Source: Candidatus Blautia stercoravium (GTDB lineage: Bacteria > Bacillota > Clostridia > Lachnospirales > Lachnospiraceae). From it: 44,806 bases of DNA. Under the pieces are notes generated by a model. That model was not told the DNA's origin. It saw only the letters and a list, made by a program, of their open reading frames with translations, and ran no database searches. Both the position numbers and the translations under genes were made by a program. The DNA is taken from contig DXFK01000114.1 of the NCBI GenBank assembly GCA_019114495.1, positions 1-44,806 on the forward strand, given 5' to 3'. Position 1 is the stretch's first letter. Each line of letters starts with the position of its first letter. Shown piece by piece: positions 15,077-23,105 of the stretch.

Positions 15077-17740
15077 TTGGACAAAAACGAGTACAGGGCA
15101 AGACTTGATGAGATTAATGACCTGGTGGACAGACAGGACTACAAGGGCGCCCTCAAAATTGTTGATACGATTGACTGGAGAAGAGTTCGCAGTGCCAGAA
15201 CCTTGTGCATGGTCGGAGAGATTTATGAGGCCAACAAAAGATACAATGACAGTCGTAAACTGCTTCTTCTTGCTCACCAAAGAGCGCCTATTGGAAGAAC
15301 AGTTCTGTACAGACTGGTGGAACTTTCCATTAAAATGGGGAATTTTGATGAGGCTGTGGATTATTACAAGAGATTTGTGGAGGTATCACCCAATGACAAC
15401 AGCCGCTATATCTTGAAATATAAAATCTACAGGGCAAGACGTTCTCCTATTGAAGATCAGATTGCCATATTGCAGGAATATAAAGACCGGGAATATACAG
15501 AGCGTTGGGCTTACGAATTGGCCCGTCTGTATGCAAAAGCGGGAATGACGGAAGCGTGTATAGAAGAGTGCGATGATTTGATTTTGTGGTTCAGTGAAGG
15601 CCGTTATGTGAATAAGGCTATGGAACTGAAAATGAAGTTTGCACCGCTGACTGCGTCACAGAAAGAGAAATTTGACAGCAGATTTATGAAACAATCGGCT
15701 AACAGAGCAGGGAATCTGGCGGGAGCAGCAGCCAATGCAGCAGTTTTGACAGCGGAAACGGCAAAAACCGCTGATACGGCCCTGAGCAGCAGTCAGGATG
15801 AGGAAATTGAGGAGATTTTAAAGAGCATTACCATTGGTGATATAAGTGCACAGACACCTGCAGAGACTCCGGGAGAAGAGGAAGCAGTGCCTATGAATAC
15901 GGCAAAACCTCAGCAGCCGGAAAATCTTCAGGATAAAGTGGCACAGGGACTGAGAGATGTTTTCCAGGGGGGAGCAGAAGCTGAAGAAACTGCGGCTACC
16001 TGTGAACCGGAAAGCAGCCCGTCTGCAAAACAAGAAGAGTATATTGTTAAGGACTTAGAGCCAGAAAATATTCATAGACAGACAGGATTTAAACCCTTCC
16101 ATGTAGGTGGCGCTATGACCATGGAAGTCAAGGCAGAAGCGCCGAAATCTCAGATGTTTACACCTAAGAGTGCAGATACAGAGGCTTTCAAAACAGATAC
16201 AAAGGATTTGGAATTTGATTTGGAAGCGCTTTTGGCTGAGACAGCTAATGAGCTGGCACAGGCAGTAGCCGAGGAAACGCAGCCGGAGGGTGAAACCGAA
16301 GAAACTGCAAAAGCAGCGGAAACAGAGCAGACAAAGCCAGTGGAAGCCGTTCAGACTGCAGTTCCGGATACCGGACTGCCGGCACCGGCAGCAGCAAGAG
16401 CAGCGATTGTGGCAGGAAATCTCAGCGCAGCCCTTTCAGAAAAAGCAGATGAATTTGACGCTCTGGCAGCCGGAGAAAATACAGAGGAAACTTCTAAGAC
16501 AACAGAACAGCCGGAAGAAGCTGTGGAGAATATGGAGGCAGAGCCACAAAAAGAGCAAGCTGTCGTAGAAGTCGAAACAGAATCAGAAGAACCGGAAGCT
16601 GTGGAGACAGCCGAAACAGTACCAGAAGAAGCGGAAACTGTAGAGGAAGTCGAAACGGAGCCGGAAGAAGCAGAAGTTATAGAGGAAGTCGAAACAGAAC
16701 CCAAAGTGGCAGAAGTTTCCGGCACAATCGAAATACCGGACGTCGTTGAGCCGGCAGAACTGGAGGTGCCGGAAGGCGCGACAAAGGAAATTCCGGTAGA
16801 GGCTGTCAAAGAAAAGCAGGGTGAACTTGATTTCTCAGAAGTTCTGGCACAGGAACTGGAGGATGTGGTAAAACCTAATAAGGAAGAATCACACATGAAA
16901 CGTGTGACAGCGTCTGTGGAAGCAAGCGGACAGCATAGTTCCCATGCATTCCAGACCGCAGTGGAAGGTCTCATGCGCCACCATCTCACAGAAGAAGAGC
17001 ACAGACGTCTCTTCACCTATTTCGCACCGATTCCGGGTATGAGCCAGCAGATTAATGAAGCGCTGGATACTGCCCAGGAATCTGCGTGTGCAAAGACCTC
17101 CTGCTCCGGCAATATTATTGTGACCGGACGTGAAGGCTCCGGTAAGACACGTCTTTCCGAAGGATTGATTAAAGCTCTTTGCAAAGAACGCCAGATGGAA
17201 GGTGCCAGAGTTGCGTTCCTGACCGCAGAGCAGCTGAATAAGAAAGATCCTGCAGCAGTAGTCAATACTCTGGCAGGAGGATTTCTGGTTGTGGAGGATG
17301 CAGGTAAATTAAGCGGAGAAACTGTAGACAATCTGTCCAAGGCTATGGAATTTAAGACAAACCGTCTGACTGTGATTCTGGAAGACCTGAAGCCGGGTAT
17401 CCGCGCTCTGGAAGCAGATTATCCGGAGTTTATGAAAAAATTTGATTCCCGCGTGGTGATTCCCGTATTTACCAATGACGAACTGGTTTCCTTTGCAAAA
17501 ACGTATGCAAAAGAACTGGGATACAAAATTGATGACATGGCGGTATTAGCGCTGTACACCTTGATTGGAGACAATCAGAATGAAGAAAATCCGGTAGCTA
17601 TCGGTATGGTACGGGAAATGATGGACGAAGCCATTAAGAGAGCATCCAAAAAGGGCAGAAGACCTGGCCGTAAGGTAGGAAAGCGCCATCTGGACGAAAG
17701 CGGCAGAATCATGCTGTATGAAAAAGACTTTGATATTTAA
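15077..17740 (+). CDS. TPR / acidic-linker / P-loop (AAA-like) protein of unknown function
   Basis: 887 residues from a TTG start chosen because GAGGTGA lies five bases upstream; a longer TTG-initiated frame begins at 15035 without a good binding site. Residues ~1-190 are helical repeats of TPR type (RQDYKGALKIVD, ANKRYNDSRKLLLLA, MGNFDEAVDYYKRFVEVSPND). Residues ~200-610 are a low-complexity, Glu/Ala/Pro/Thr-rich linker, including a 13-residue tandem repeat (EEVETEPEEAEV). Residues ~640-870 form a conserved ATPase-like domain with a Walker A motif GREGSGKT (Lys690) and a Walker B-like FLVVEDAG, followed by a helical lid and a basic stretch (KKGRRPGRKVGKRH). No signal peptide or membrane segment. 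Fifteen bases upstream of rsmA, so co-transcribed. I know no characterised function; a soluble scaffold that couples partner binding to ATP use is only a guess. Confidence 0.82.
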   Translation: MDKNEYRARLDEINDLVDRQDYKGALKIVDTIDWRRVRSARTLCMVGEIYEANKRYNDSRKLLLLAHQRAPIGRTVLYRLVELSIKMGNFDEAVDYYKRFVEVSPNDNSRYILKYKIYRARRSPIEDQIAILQEYKDREYTERWAYELARLYAKAGMTEACIEECDDLILWFSEGRYVNKAMELKMKFAPLTASQKEKFDSRFMKQSANRAGNLAGAAANAAVLTAETAKTADTALSSSQDEEIEEILKSITIGDISAQTPAETPGEEEAVPMNTAKPQQPENLQDKVAQGLRDVFQGGAEAEETAATCEPESSPSAKQEEYIVKDLEPENIHRQTGFKPFHVGGAMTMEVKAEAPKSQMFTPKSADTEAFKTDTKDLEFDLEALLAETANELAQAVAEETQPEGETEETAKAAETEQTKPVEAVQTAVPDTGLPAPAAARAAIVAGNLSAALSEKADEFDALAAGENTEETSKTTEQPEEAVENMEAEPQKEQAVVEVETESEEPEAVETAETVPEEAETVEEVETEPEEAEVIEEVETEPKVAEVSGTIEIPDVVEPAELEVPEGATKEIPVEAVKEKQGELDFSEVLAQELEDVVKPNKEESHMKRVTASVEASGQHSSHAFQTAVEGLMRHHLTEEEHRRLFTYFAPIPGMSQQINEALDTAQESACAKTSCSGNIIVTGREGSGKTRLSEGLIKALCKERQMEGARVAFLTAEQLNKKDPAAVVNTLAGGFLVVEDAGKLSGETVDNLSKAMEFKTNRLTVILEDLKPGIRALEADYPEFMKKFDSRVVIPVFTNDELVSFAKTYAKELGYKIDDMAVLALYTLIGDNQNEENPVAIGMVREMMDEAIKRASKKGRRPGRKVGKRHLDESGRIMLYEKDFDI

Positions 17741-17755
17741 GCAGGAGGAAACGAA

Positions 17756-18628
17756 ATGACAGCCCCTTATCTGGGAAATCCAAAGAGAACCATAGAAGTT
17801 CTCCAGAAATATGAATTTGTTTTTCAGAAAAAATTTGGGCAGAATTTCCTCATTGACACCCATGTGTTAGATAAAATTGTAAATGCTGCAAAGATTACAA
17901 AAGAAGATTTTGTTCTGGAGATTGGTCCCGGTATCGGGACCATGACCCAGTATCTTGCCAGTGCGGCGAGAGAGGTCTTTGCAGTAGAAATTGATAAGGC
18001 GTTAATTCCCATTCTGGAGGACACGCTTCAGGATTATGAGAATGTAACCATTCTCAATGAAGATATATTGAAAGTAGACATCAGAAAGCTGGCAGAGGAG
18101 CGCAACGGTGGGAAACCCATTAAAGTTGTGGCGAATCTGCCCTATTACATTACAACGCCGATTATCATGGGATTGTTTGAGGGAGAAGTGCCTATTGACT
18201 CTATTACGGTTATGGTGCAGAAGGAAGTGGCAGACCGTATGCAGGTAGGACCGGGAACAAAAGATTACGGTGCCCTGTCTCTGGCCGTACAGTATTATGC
18301 AGAACCTTATATTGTGGCAAATGTGCCGCAGAACTGTTTTATGCCAAGACCAAAGGTGGGAAGTGCCGTTATCCGTCTTATCAGACATGAGAAACCACCG
18401 GTTGCGGCAGAAGATGCAAAGCTGATGTTCCGCATTATCCGGGCATCTTTTAATCAGAGAAGGAAAACACTGGCAAATGGTCTGAAAAATTCCCCGGAAC
18501 TTTCCTTTACAAAAGAAGAAATTCAAAATGCCATAGCAGCCTGTGGTTTTCCGGAAGGCATTCGGGGCGAAGCCCTGACGCTGGAAGATTTCGCAGCCCT
18601 TGCCAATGCATTTGTGAAATTACGGTAA
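17756..18628 (+). CDS. rsmA: 16S rRNA (adenine1518-N6/adenine1519-N6)-dimethyltransferase
   Basis: 290 residues, full length for RsmA/KsgA. It uses S-adenosylmethionine to dimethylate two adjacent adenines in the helix 45 loop of 16S rRNA during late 30S assembly. Motifs in order: KFGQNFLID (N-terminal RNA/SAM region), LEIGPGIGTMT (SAM-binding glycine loop), EIDKALIP, and the catalytic NLPYYITTPI. The C-terminal helical domain is present (FNQRRKTLANGL). AGGAGG lies before the ATG. It follows the TPR/P-loop gene by fifteen bases and is closed by a strong terminator. Confidence 0.97.
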   Translation: MTAPYLGNPKRTIEVLQKYEFVFQKKFGQNFLIDTHVLDKIVNAAKITKEDFVLEIGPGIGTMTQYLASAAREVFAVEIDKALIPILEDTLQDYENVTILNEDILKVDIRKLAEERNGGKPIKVVANLPYYITTPIIMGLFEGEVPIDSITVMVQKEVADRMQVGPGTKDYGALSLAVQYYAEPYIVANVPQNCFMPRPKVGSAVIRLIRHEKPPVAAEDAKLMFRIIRASFNQRRKTLANGLKNSPELSFTKEEIQNAIAACGFPEGIRGEALTLEDFAALANAFVKLR

Positions 18629-18631
18629 CAC

Positions 18632-18665
18632 AAAAGCCACCGCAGGTTTTCTGCGGTGGCTTTTT
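18632..18665 (+). terminator. Terminator of rsmA
   Basis: AAAGCCACCGCAG pairs with CTGCGGTGGCTTT across a 5-base loop, then a T-run. Starts three bases after the stop codon. Confidence 0.95.
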
Positions 18666-18678
18666 CTATAAATATTAA

Positions 18679-18755
18679 AGGAAGGAGAGTCGACTCTTGC
18701 AAGTCGACATATGAAAAAGAAAATATAAAAATAATGTGCTCTGTATTATTTTTAT
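18679..18755 (+). other. Ribosome-binding-site-like sequence, stacked palindromes and AT-only hairpin
   Basis: AAGGAAGGAG (18679-18688) abuts a perfect 7-bp hairpin, GTCGACT (18689-18695) with AGTCGAC (18702-18708), then ATG at 18711 opening a five-codon frame (MKKKI). A perfect 11-bp AT-only hairpin follows (18725-18735 with 18745-18755). It is not a recognised element. The AT hairpin may help end the convergent ROK gene's transcript, but it is weak. Confidence 0.35.
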
Positions 18756-18830
18756 GGTATTAGTATATCCTGTAAATATGTTCAAATCGTGTTGAAGTTG
18801 TGAAGAATTCATGAACGAAATTCAAAAGTT

Positions 18831-20009
18831 TTATGAATGTTCAAAATTTCCTAAATCAGAGGACAGTGTTTGAATCTGCAGGTGGCGGATATCCAGAAAA
18901 TGCTCTGTACACATTCGGATACCGCCGATTAAGCAGGAAATATCCTGCAGGCGGGAAGGAATGATTTTGCAGTCACGGTTCTGATGACGGCTGAGATATT
19001 CCACAATCCGTTGGTTTATGTCCGGAATACAGTTGGAGAAAAAACTGTTCAGCACAATCAAATCCGTATTAAAGGTATTTACCACATTATTTATGCCAAT
19101 GGCCATATATTTTACAAACAAATCCATCATTTCTCCGGTTTCCGGCAGCTTCTGCTGATAATCCTTTAAAAATTCCTCTGGGGTTACTGTCTCCCGGCCG
19201 GTTCTATGGGCATATTCTTCCAGAATGGCCCGTTCAGAAGCGTATTGCTCCAGACAGCCCTCGTTGCCGCAGGCGCAGGGTTTACCGTCAGGAAAGAGAA
19301 TGGTATGCCCCAGCTCTCCCGCGTATCCGTCATGTCCTTTATAGAGTTCTTCGTTAATTAAAATTCCCATACCGATACCGTCGTGGATGTTGATGTGTAT
19401 CATATTTTCGTAGCCGCAGTGAAAGGCAGATTCCCCCAACACAGAAAAATTGGACTCGTTCTCCACAAGAACAGGGATACTGAATTTTTCTGAAAGCAGC
19501 CGCCCCAGATGAGGGTTTGGAAGAGGATAGTATGGTGTGAAAACAATCTGATTTTCTTGTACTACACCATAAATGCCAATAGCGATTCCCACGATTCCAT
19601 AAGAAGTATCCCGGCAGCTTTCCACATGTCCGGCAATAATTTCTTCCAACAGCGGCAGAAGGTTTTTTTCAGGAGAAAAAGGGTATTCTGTTACCTGGCA
19701 GTTTTCTCCTTTTAAATCTGTGACCAGAGTAATAATCTGCCGGGGACGCACGTCTATGGCCAGGGAATAACCGCAGTGCTTGTGAAATTTCAGCAGAATA
19801 GGTTTCCGGCCCATGGCGGTTTTGGCACTTCCGACTTCCAGAATCAGATTCCGGTCTAAAAGTTCCTGCACAATATTGGAAATGGTGGCTTTGGTAAGCT
19901 GCAGATGTTTTGCTAAATCCGCCCGGGAAATGGGGGGATTGTTTACGATGTATTCCAGCACCAGCCGCCGGTTGGTGTTCCGTATCATTTCCTGATTGAC
20001 AACGGGCAT
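18831..20009 (-). CDS. ROK-family transcriptional repressor (NagC/XylR type)
   Basis: 392 residues. An N-terminal winged helix-turn-helix (NRRLVLEYIVNNPPISRADLAKHL, then LTKATISNIVQELLDRNLI) is followed by a ROK sugar-kinase-like domain with the zinc motif CACGNEGCLE and the nearby ExGH segment GELGHTI. ROK repressors sense a sugar or sugar phosphate. The start at 20009 has AGGAGG seven bases upstream; a longer frame from 20075 lacks a site and would extend into the promoter. It is monocistronic here. An exact TTTGTTTA-N5-TAAACAAA palindrome lies upstream of its promoter. No sugar gene is next to it, so its regulon is probably elsewhere; the neighbouring DUF1002 gene could be a target. Confidence 0.9.
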   Translation of the reverse strand: MPVVNQEMIRNTNRRLVLEYIVNNPPISRADLAKHLQLTKATISNIVQELLDRNLILEVGSAKTAMGRKPILLKFHKHCGYSLAIDVRPRQIITLVTDLKGENCQVTEYPFSPEKNLLPLLEEIIAGHVESCRDTSYGIVGIAIGIYGVVQENQIVFTPYYPLPNPHLGRLLSEKFSIPVLVENESNFSVLGESAFHCGYENMIHINIHDGIGMGILINEELYKGHDGYAGELGHTILFPDGKPCACGNEGCLEQYASERAILEEYAHRTGRETVTPEEFLKDYQQKLPETGEMMDLFVKYMAIGINNVVNTFNTDLIVLNSFFSNCIPDINQRIVEYLSRHQNRDCKIIPSRLQDISCLIGGIRMCTEHFLDIRHLQIQTLSSDLGNFEHS

Positions 20010-20046
20010 AATGACGCCTCCTTTGTACAAAATTTTATCTGCTTTT

Positions 20047-20075
20047 ATCATACACGGTTCGGCAGACAGGGGCAA
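20047..20075 (-). promoter_or_regulatory. Promoter of the ROK repressor at 18831-20009
   Basis: Minus strand TTGCCC (plus 20070-20075), 17-base spacer, TATGAT (plus 20047-20052). The palindrome at 20082-20102 is seven bases upstream of the -35. Confidence 0.55.
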
Positions 20076-20081
20076 GGATAA

Positions 20082-20102
20082 TTTGTTTAAAGGGTAAACA
20101 AA
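20082..20102. promoter_or_regulatory. ROK/XylR-type operator palindrome
   Basis: TTTGTTTA (20082-20089), five bases, TAAACAAA (20095-20102): perfect 8-bp arms. XylR-type ROK repressors bind very similar sites with TTTGTTT and AAACAAA arms. Its position in the divergent region next to a ROK gene supports autoregulation or control of the DUF1002 gene. Confidence 0.65.
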
Positions 20103-20165
20103 ATTGCCTTTCAGAAGTATTTGGAAAGACTTTAGATAAACTTTAGATGTTTCTGCTGCAGGTTT

Positions 20166-20175
20166 GTGCTATAAT
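20166..20175 (+). promoter_or_regulatory. Extended -10 promoter of the DUF1002 gene
   Basis: TGTGCTATAAT includes an extended -10 (TGC-TATAAT, -10 at 20170-20175). The -35 is poor. An 11-base-spaced direct repeat, ACTTTAGAT (20129-20137 and 20140-20148), covers the -35 area. Confidence 0.5.
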
Positions 20176-20229
20176 GGGGTGGAAATTTAAAACAGAGATT
20201 TGAAATTTGATGAAACAGGAGACAGGAAT

Positions 20230-21132
20230 ATGAAGAAAAGAGGAATTGCGTTACTGTTAACAGGGCTTATGATAGCAGCTACACCGTTTTCTGCTTATGC
20301 GGACAGGGAAGATGCGAAGCTGAATGTACCTTATGTTTCTCTTGGAGCGGATTTGAATGCAAATGAAAGGGCAACGGTGCTGAACCTGCTGGGAGTCACA
20401 GAGGATGAATTGAAAAATTATACAGTGGCAACCGTTACCAATCAGGACGAGCATGATTATCTGGATTCTTACCTAGATAAAAGCGTTATCGGTACGCGGG
20501 CGCTGTCTTCCGTACTGGTGGAAGGAAAGAAAGAGGGTAATGGTATCAACGTAACAACGAAGAACATTACCTATTGTACTCCCGGTATGTATGAAAATGC
20601 ACTGGCTACTGCAGGAATCAAGGACGCGGACATTATTGTGGCAGGTCCTTTTAATATTTCCGGTACAGCAGCTTTAGTAGGCGCTATCAAGTCATATGAG
20701 AACATGACGGGAGAGACTGTGAAGACGGAAAATGTGGAAACTGCTACCAACGAACTGGTGGTTACCGGAAAAGTGGCAGAAAGTGTAGGAGATACGGATA
20801 AGGCCGAGCAGCTTATTGGTGCAGTGAAGGAACAGGTAGTAGAAGGGCACGCAGTTACAGCTGAGGAAATTGGCGAAGTGGTAGACAAGGCAGCTCAGGA
20901 AATGAGTATTCAGCTTTCAGAGGAAGACCGTCAGGCCATTGTAAAACTCATGGAGAAGATTGACAATCTGAATCTGGATGTGGATACTTTAAAAGAACAG
21001 GCAAAAGATTTGTATGGAAAGATTGAAGACCTGGGACTGAAACTGGATATTAATAAGGAGCAGGTACAGGGATTTTTCGAGAAAATCATCAGCTTTATTA
21101 AAGAACTGTTTTCCGGAAATTCAGAGAACTGA
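20230..21132 (+). CDS. Secreted DUF1002-domain protein
   Basis: 300 residues. A cleavable signal peptide is evident (MKKRGIALLLTGLMIAATPFSAYA, cut probably after AYA). The mature part matches DUF1002: VSLGADLNANERATVLNLLG, then a Thr/Val-rich core (NVTTKNITYCTPGMYENALA) and GPFNISGTAALVGAIKSYE. The last ~80 residues are amphipathic helices ending in a charged tail. No catalytic motif. DUF1002 proteins are exported proteins of unknown function common in Firmicutes. AGGAG precedes the ATG at 20230, which fits the signal peptide better than the ATG at 20200. It is a single-gene unit, divergent from the ROK repressor. Confidence 0.85.
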   Translation: MKKRGIALLLTGLMIAATPFSAYADREDAKLNVPYVSLGADLNANERATVLNLLGVTEDELKNYTVATVTNQDEHDYLDSYLDKSVIGTRALSSVLVEGKKEGNGINVTTKNITYCTPGMYENALATAGIKDADIIVAGPFNISGTAALVGAIKSYENMTGETVKTENVETATNELVVTGKVAESVGDTDKAEQLIGAVKEQVVEGHAVTAEEIGEVVDKAAQEMSIQLSEEDRQAIVKLMEKIDNLNLDVDTLKEQAKDLYGKIEDLGLKLDINKEQVQGFFEKIISFIKELFSGNSEN

Positions 21133-21147
21133 TAAAATATAATGTAG

Positions 21148-21184
21148 AAACGGGCTGCAGCTTCATGCCGCAGCCCGTTTGACG
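21148..21184. terminator. Terminator between convergent genes (DUF1002 and PfoR-like)
   Basis: AAACGGGCTGC (21148-21158) pairs perfectly with GCAGCCCGTTT (21170-21180). Short T/A runs on both sides allow use from both directions. Confidence 0.85.
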
Positions 21185-21225
21185 TTAAGTCTGGATATAG
21201 TTTTTCTTTATTGCATGTTGACCAT

Positions 21226-22284
21226 TTACAGCTCCAATGCCATATCTCCATCCTTTATCAGACGCAGTTTTCTCATGCCCTCTGCAATTCCCAGACTCAG
21301 AATCCCAGGCAGCACGAAATGCAGAAGCACGATTTTGGTCATGACTATGGCGGGTTCTTCCTGCGCCGTCATGGTCTGGAAGGTGGCAATCTGTCCCAAA
21401 AGTCCCATGGAACCTGCCCCGGCTCCGGCGGCAGTATTGCTCATCTTTGCTGCCATAGTACCCACAGGGCCTAAGATGGCGCTGGAAAGTATGGTGGGAA
21501 GCCAGATAAGAGGTCTTTGCAGGATTTTGTGAAATTCCAGAAAAGGAGTTCCAAGCCCCAGTGAGCACAGACCGCCCACTCCGTTTTCTCTGTATCCCGC
21601 AACTGCAAAGCCAACCATACTGCAGCAGCAGCCAATGGTAGCGGCGCCTGCAGCCAAACCGGTGAGATTAAGGGATACGGCAAGCGCTACGGAGTTTAGA
21701 GGCAGCGTAATGAATATGCCCATAAGTACAGACACTGTGATACCCATAAGGAACGGATTCTGCTGAGTGGCCCAATTCATGGCGTCTCCCAGATACTGCA
21801 GAAGATGACTGATGGGAATCCCAGCCCAGATACCTACAAGGGAACCGCCTAAGATTCCGGCAACGGGAGCCAGAATCAGGTCTGCCTTGGTTTTTCCCTC
21901 TATAAGGCGTACCAGTTCAATAGCAGTAAATGCGGCAAAAAAAGCCCCCAGAGGCTCTGCTTTTCCCGAAAGGGACAAGGCTCCCTCTGCTGTAAAAAGT
22001 GCCCCGGAAGCAAATTCTTCGGCAAAAGCGCCTACAGTTCCTGCGATTGCCGCACAGATAGCTGCCAGAGAGCTCTCTCCCAGACGGGTGGCAATACCAA
22101 TGCCGATTCCCGCACCGGTGAGGGATACGGTAAGCTGTCCCAGATGAAGAAGAAGGGCAGCCATTTGCCCTTCCAAAAGTCCTGCAGTCTGCTGCAGAAC
22201 GGTTCCCAGTGCCAGCGTTACAAACAGACCGCAGGCCATACCGCTGGAACCTTCAATAAAGAAACGATTTAATAGTTTTCTCAT
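21226..22284 (-). CDS. PfoR-like membrane protein (PTS EIIC type 2 family, lone subunit)
   Basis: 352 residues, about nine to ten hydrophobic segments, very rich in Gly and Ala. The pattern fits the PTS_EIIC_2 family that includes the Clostridium perfringens regulator PfoR: FIEGSSGMACGLFVTLALGT at the N terminus, NPFLMGITVSVLMGIFITLPLNS in the middle, and GTMAAKMSNTAAGAGAGSMG near the end. No IIA or IIB partner is nearby, so phosphotransfer-driven sugar uptake is not supported; a transport or regulatory role is unknown. Its ATG overlaps the TGA of the upstream S1-domain gene by four bases (ATGA), so the two are translationally coupled. Confidence 0.78.
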   Translation of the reverse strand: MRKLLNRFFIEGSSGMACGLFVTLALGTVLQQTAGLLEGQMAALLLHLGQLTVSLTGAGIGIGIATRLGESSLAAICAAIAGTVGAFAEEFASGALFTAEGALSLSGKAEPLGAFFAAFTAIELVRLIEGKTKADLILAPVAGILGGSLVGIWAGIPISHLLQYLGDAMNWATQQNPFLMGITVSVLMGIFITLPLNSVALAVSLNLTGLAAGAATIGCCCSMVGFAVAGYRENGVGGLCSLGLGTPFLEFHKILQRPLIWLPTILSSAILGPVGTMAAKMSNTAAGAGAGSMGLLGQIATFQTMTAQEEPAIVMTKIVLLHFVLPGILSLGIAEGMRKLRLIKDGDMALEL

Positions 22285-22982
22285 AATTTCAGATTTTTAA
22301 AGAGAGAGCCCAAAGAGGTGGAAATTTCCTCGCTTTCCGGCAGTTCATAATCCGGTTCTTCCTCTTTTTCTTCCGGAACCTCTATCAGAGCCTTCATGCT
22401 CAGGCTGATTTTGCCGTCTTCGTTTTTGATGACTTTCGCTGTCACTGTATCGCCTACCCTTAAAACAGCTTTTGGGGACTTGATTCTCTTATCAGAAATC
22501 TGGGAAATATGTACCAGACCGGAGATTCCGTCTCCCAAATCAATAAATGCGCCGTAAGTCTGCAGAGATTCTACTTTTCCTTCTACAACGCTTCCTACTT
22601 TAATACCATTGATTTTATCCAGTTTTTCACCGTCTGCTTTTTCCTTTAAGATTTCTTTAGCAGACAAAATCAGGCGATTCTCCTGTTCGTCTGCTTCAAA
22701 TACTCTGACCATCAGTGTCTTTTTCAGATAATCTTCCGGATTTTCCACATAGTGGAGAGCCAGCTTGGAAACCGGAATAAAAGCCCGGATACCTTCCACA
22801 TAAGCAATGACGCCGCCCTTTACAATTCCTTCTACTGTGACTTCAAATTCTGTTTTATCTTCCTGCATCTGCACCAGTTTGTCCCAGATGAGCATATCAT
22901 CATCCCGGAAATTGGAGAAAGACGCGTTGATTTCCTCCATGAAATCTTCCATAGTTTCCTGTTTCTTTGTTTCTTCTGACAT
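22281..22982 (-). CDS. S1 RNA-binding domain protein
   Basis: 233 residues with two S1 (OB-fold) domains: residues ~47-110 (FEVTVEGIVKGGVIAYVEGI, then FIPVSKLAL) and ~130-200 (GSVVEGKVESLQTYGAFIDL, GISGLVHISQI, and GKISLSMKAL). An acidic tail (EEKEEEPDYELPESEE) and the end SLFKNLKL follow. This is a short, RpsA-like protein of Clostridia, cytoplasmic and likely RNA- or ribosome-associated. It is too short to be full ribosomal protein S1 with four to six domains and lacks the LytB fusion. The ATG at 22982 has GGAGG seven bases upstream. It overlaps the PfoR-like gene. Confidence 0.87.
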   Translation of the reverse strand: MSEETKKQETMEDFMEEINASFSNFRDDDMLIWDKLVQMQEDKTEFEVTVEGIVKGGVIAYVEGIRAFIPVSKLALHYVENPEDYLKKTLMVRVFEADEQENRLILSAKEILKEKADGEKLDKINGIKVGSVVEGKVESLQTYGAFIDLGDGISGLVHISQISDKRIKSPKAVLRVGDTVTAKVIKNEDGKISLSMKALIEVPEEKEEEPDYELPESEEISTSLGSLFKNLKL

Positions 22983-23105
22983 GTTTGTACCTCCCAATTT
23001 TCGATTTGCGTCCAGTATAACATAATTGCTATTGATTTAGAAGTGTGTTACTATAAAATCATCAATTATCGCATTTCATGCTGGAAAATCTGAAAGGAAA
23101 AGGAT

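Noticed and set aside
16351-17016. Long minus-strand open frame opposite the acidic linker
   Set aside because: Ser/Thr/Ala-rich shadow created by the biased Glu/Pro/Ala codons on the plus strand; no start signal or homology.
18687-18716. SalI and NdeI-like sites (GTCGAC, CATATG) as a cloning artefact
   Set aside because: Surrounding sequence is continuous with native genes and terminators, with no vector sequence; short palindromes of this kind arise by chance.
2326-21184. Shared GCTGC-type cores in three hairpins (2331, 13010, 21153) as a dispersed repeat family
   Set aside because: Similarity is limited to 7-10 bases in GC-rich stems, and two are ordinary terminators; not enough to claim a repeat element.
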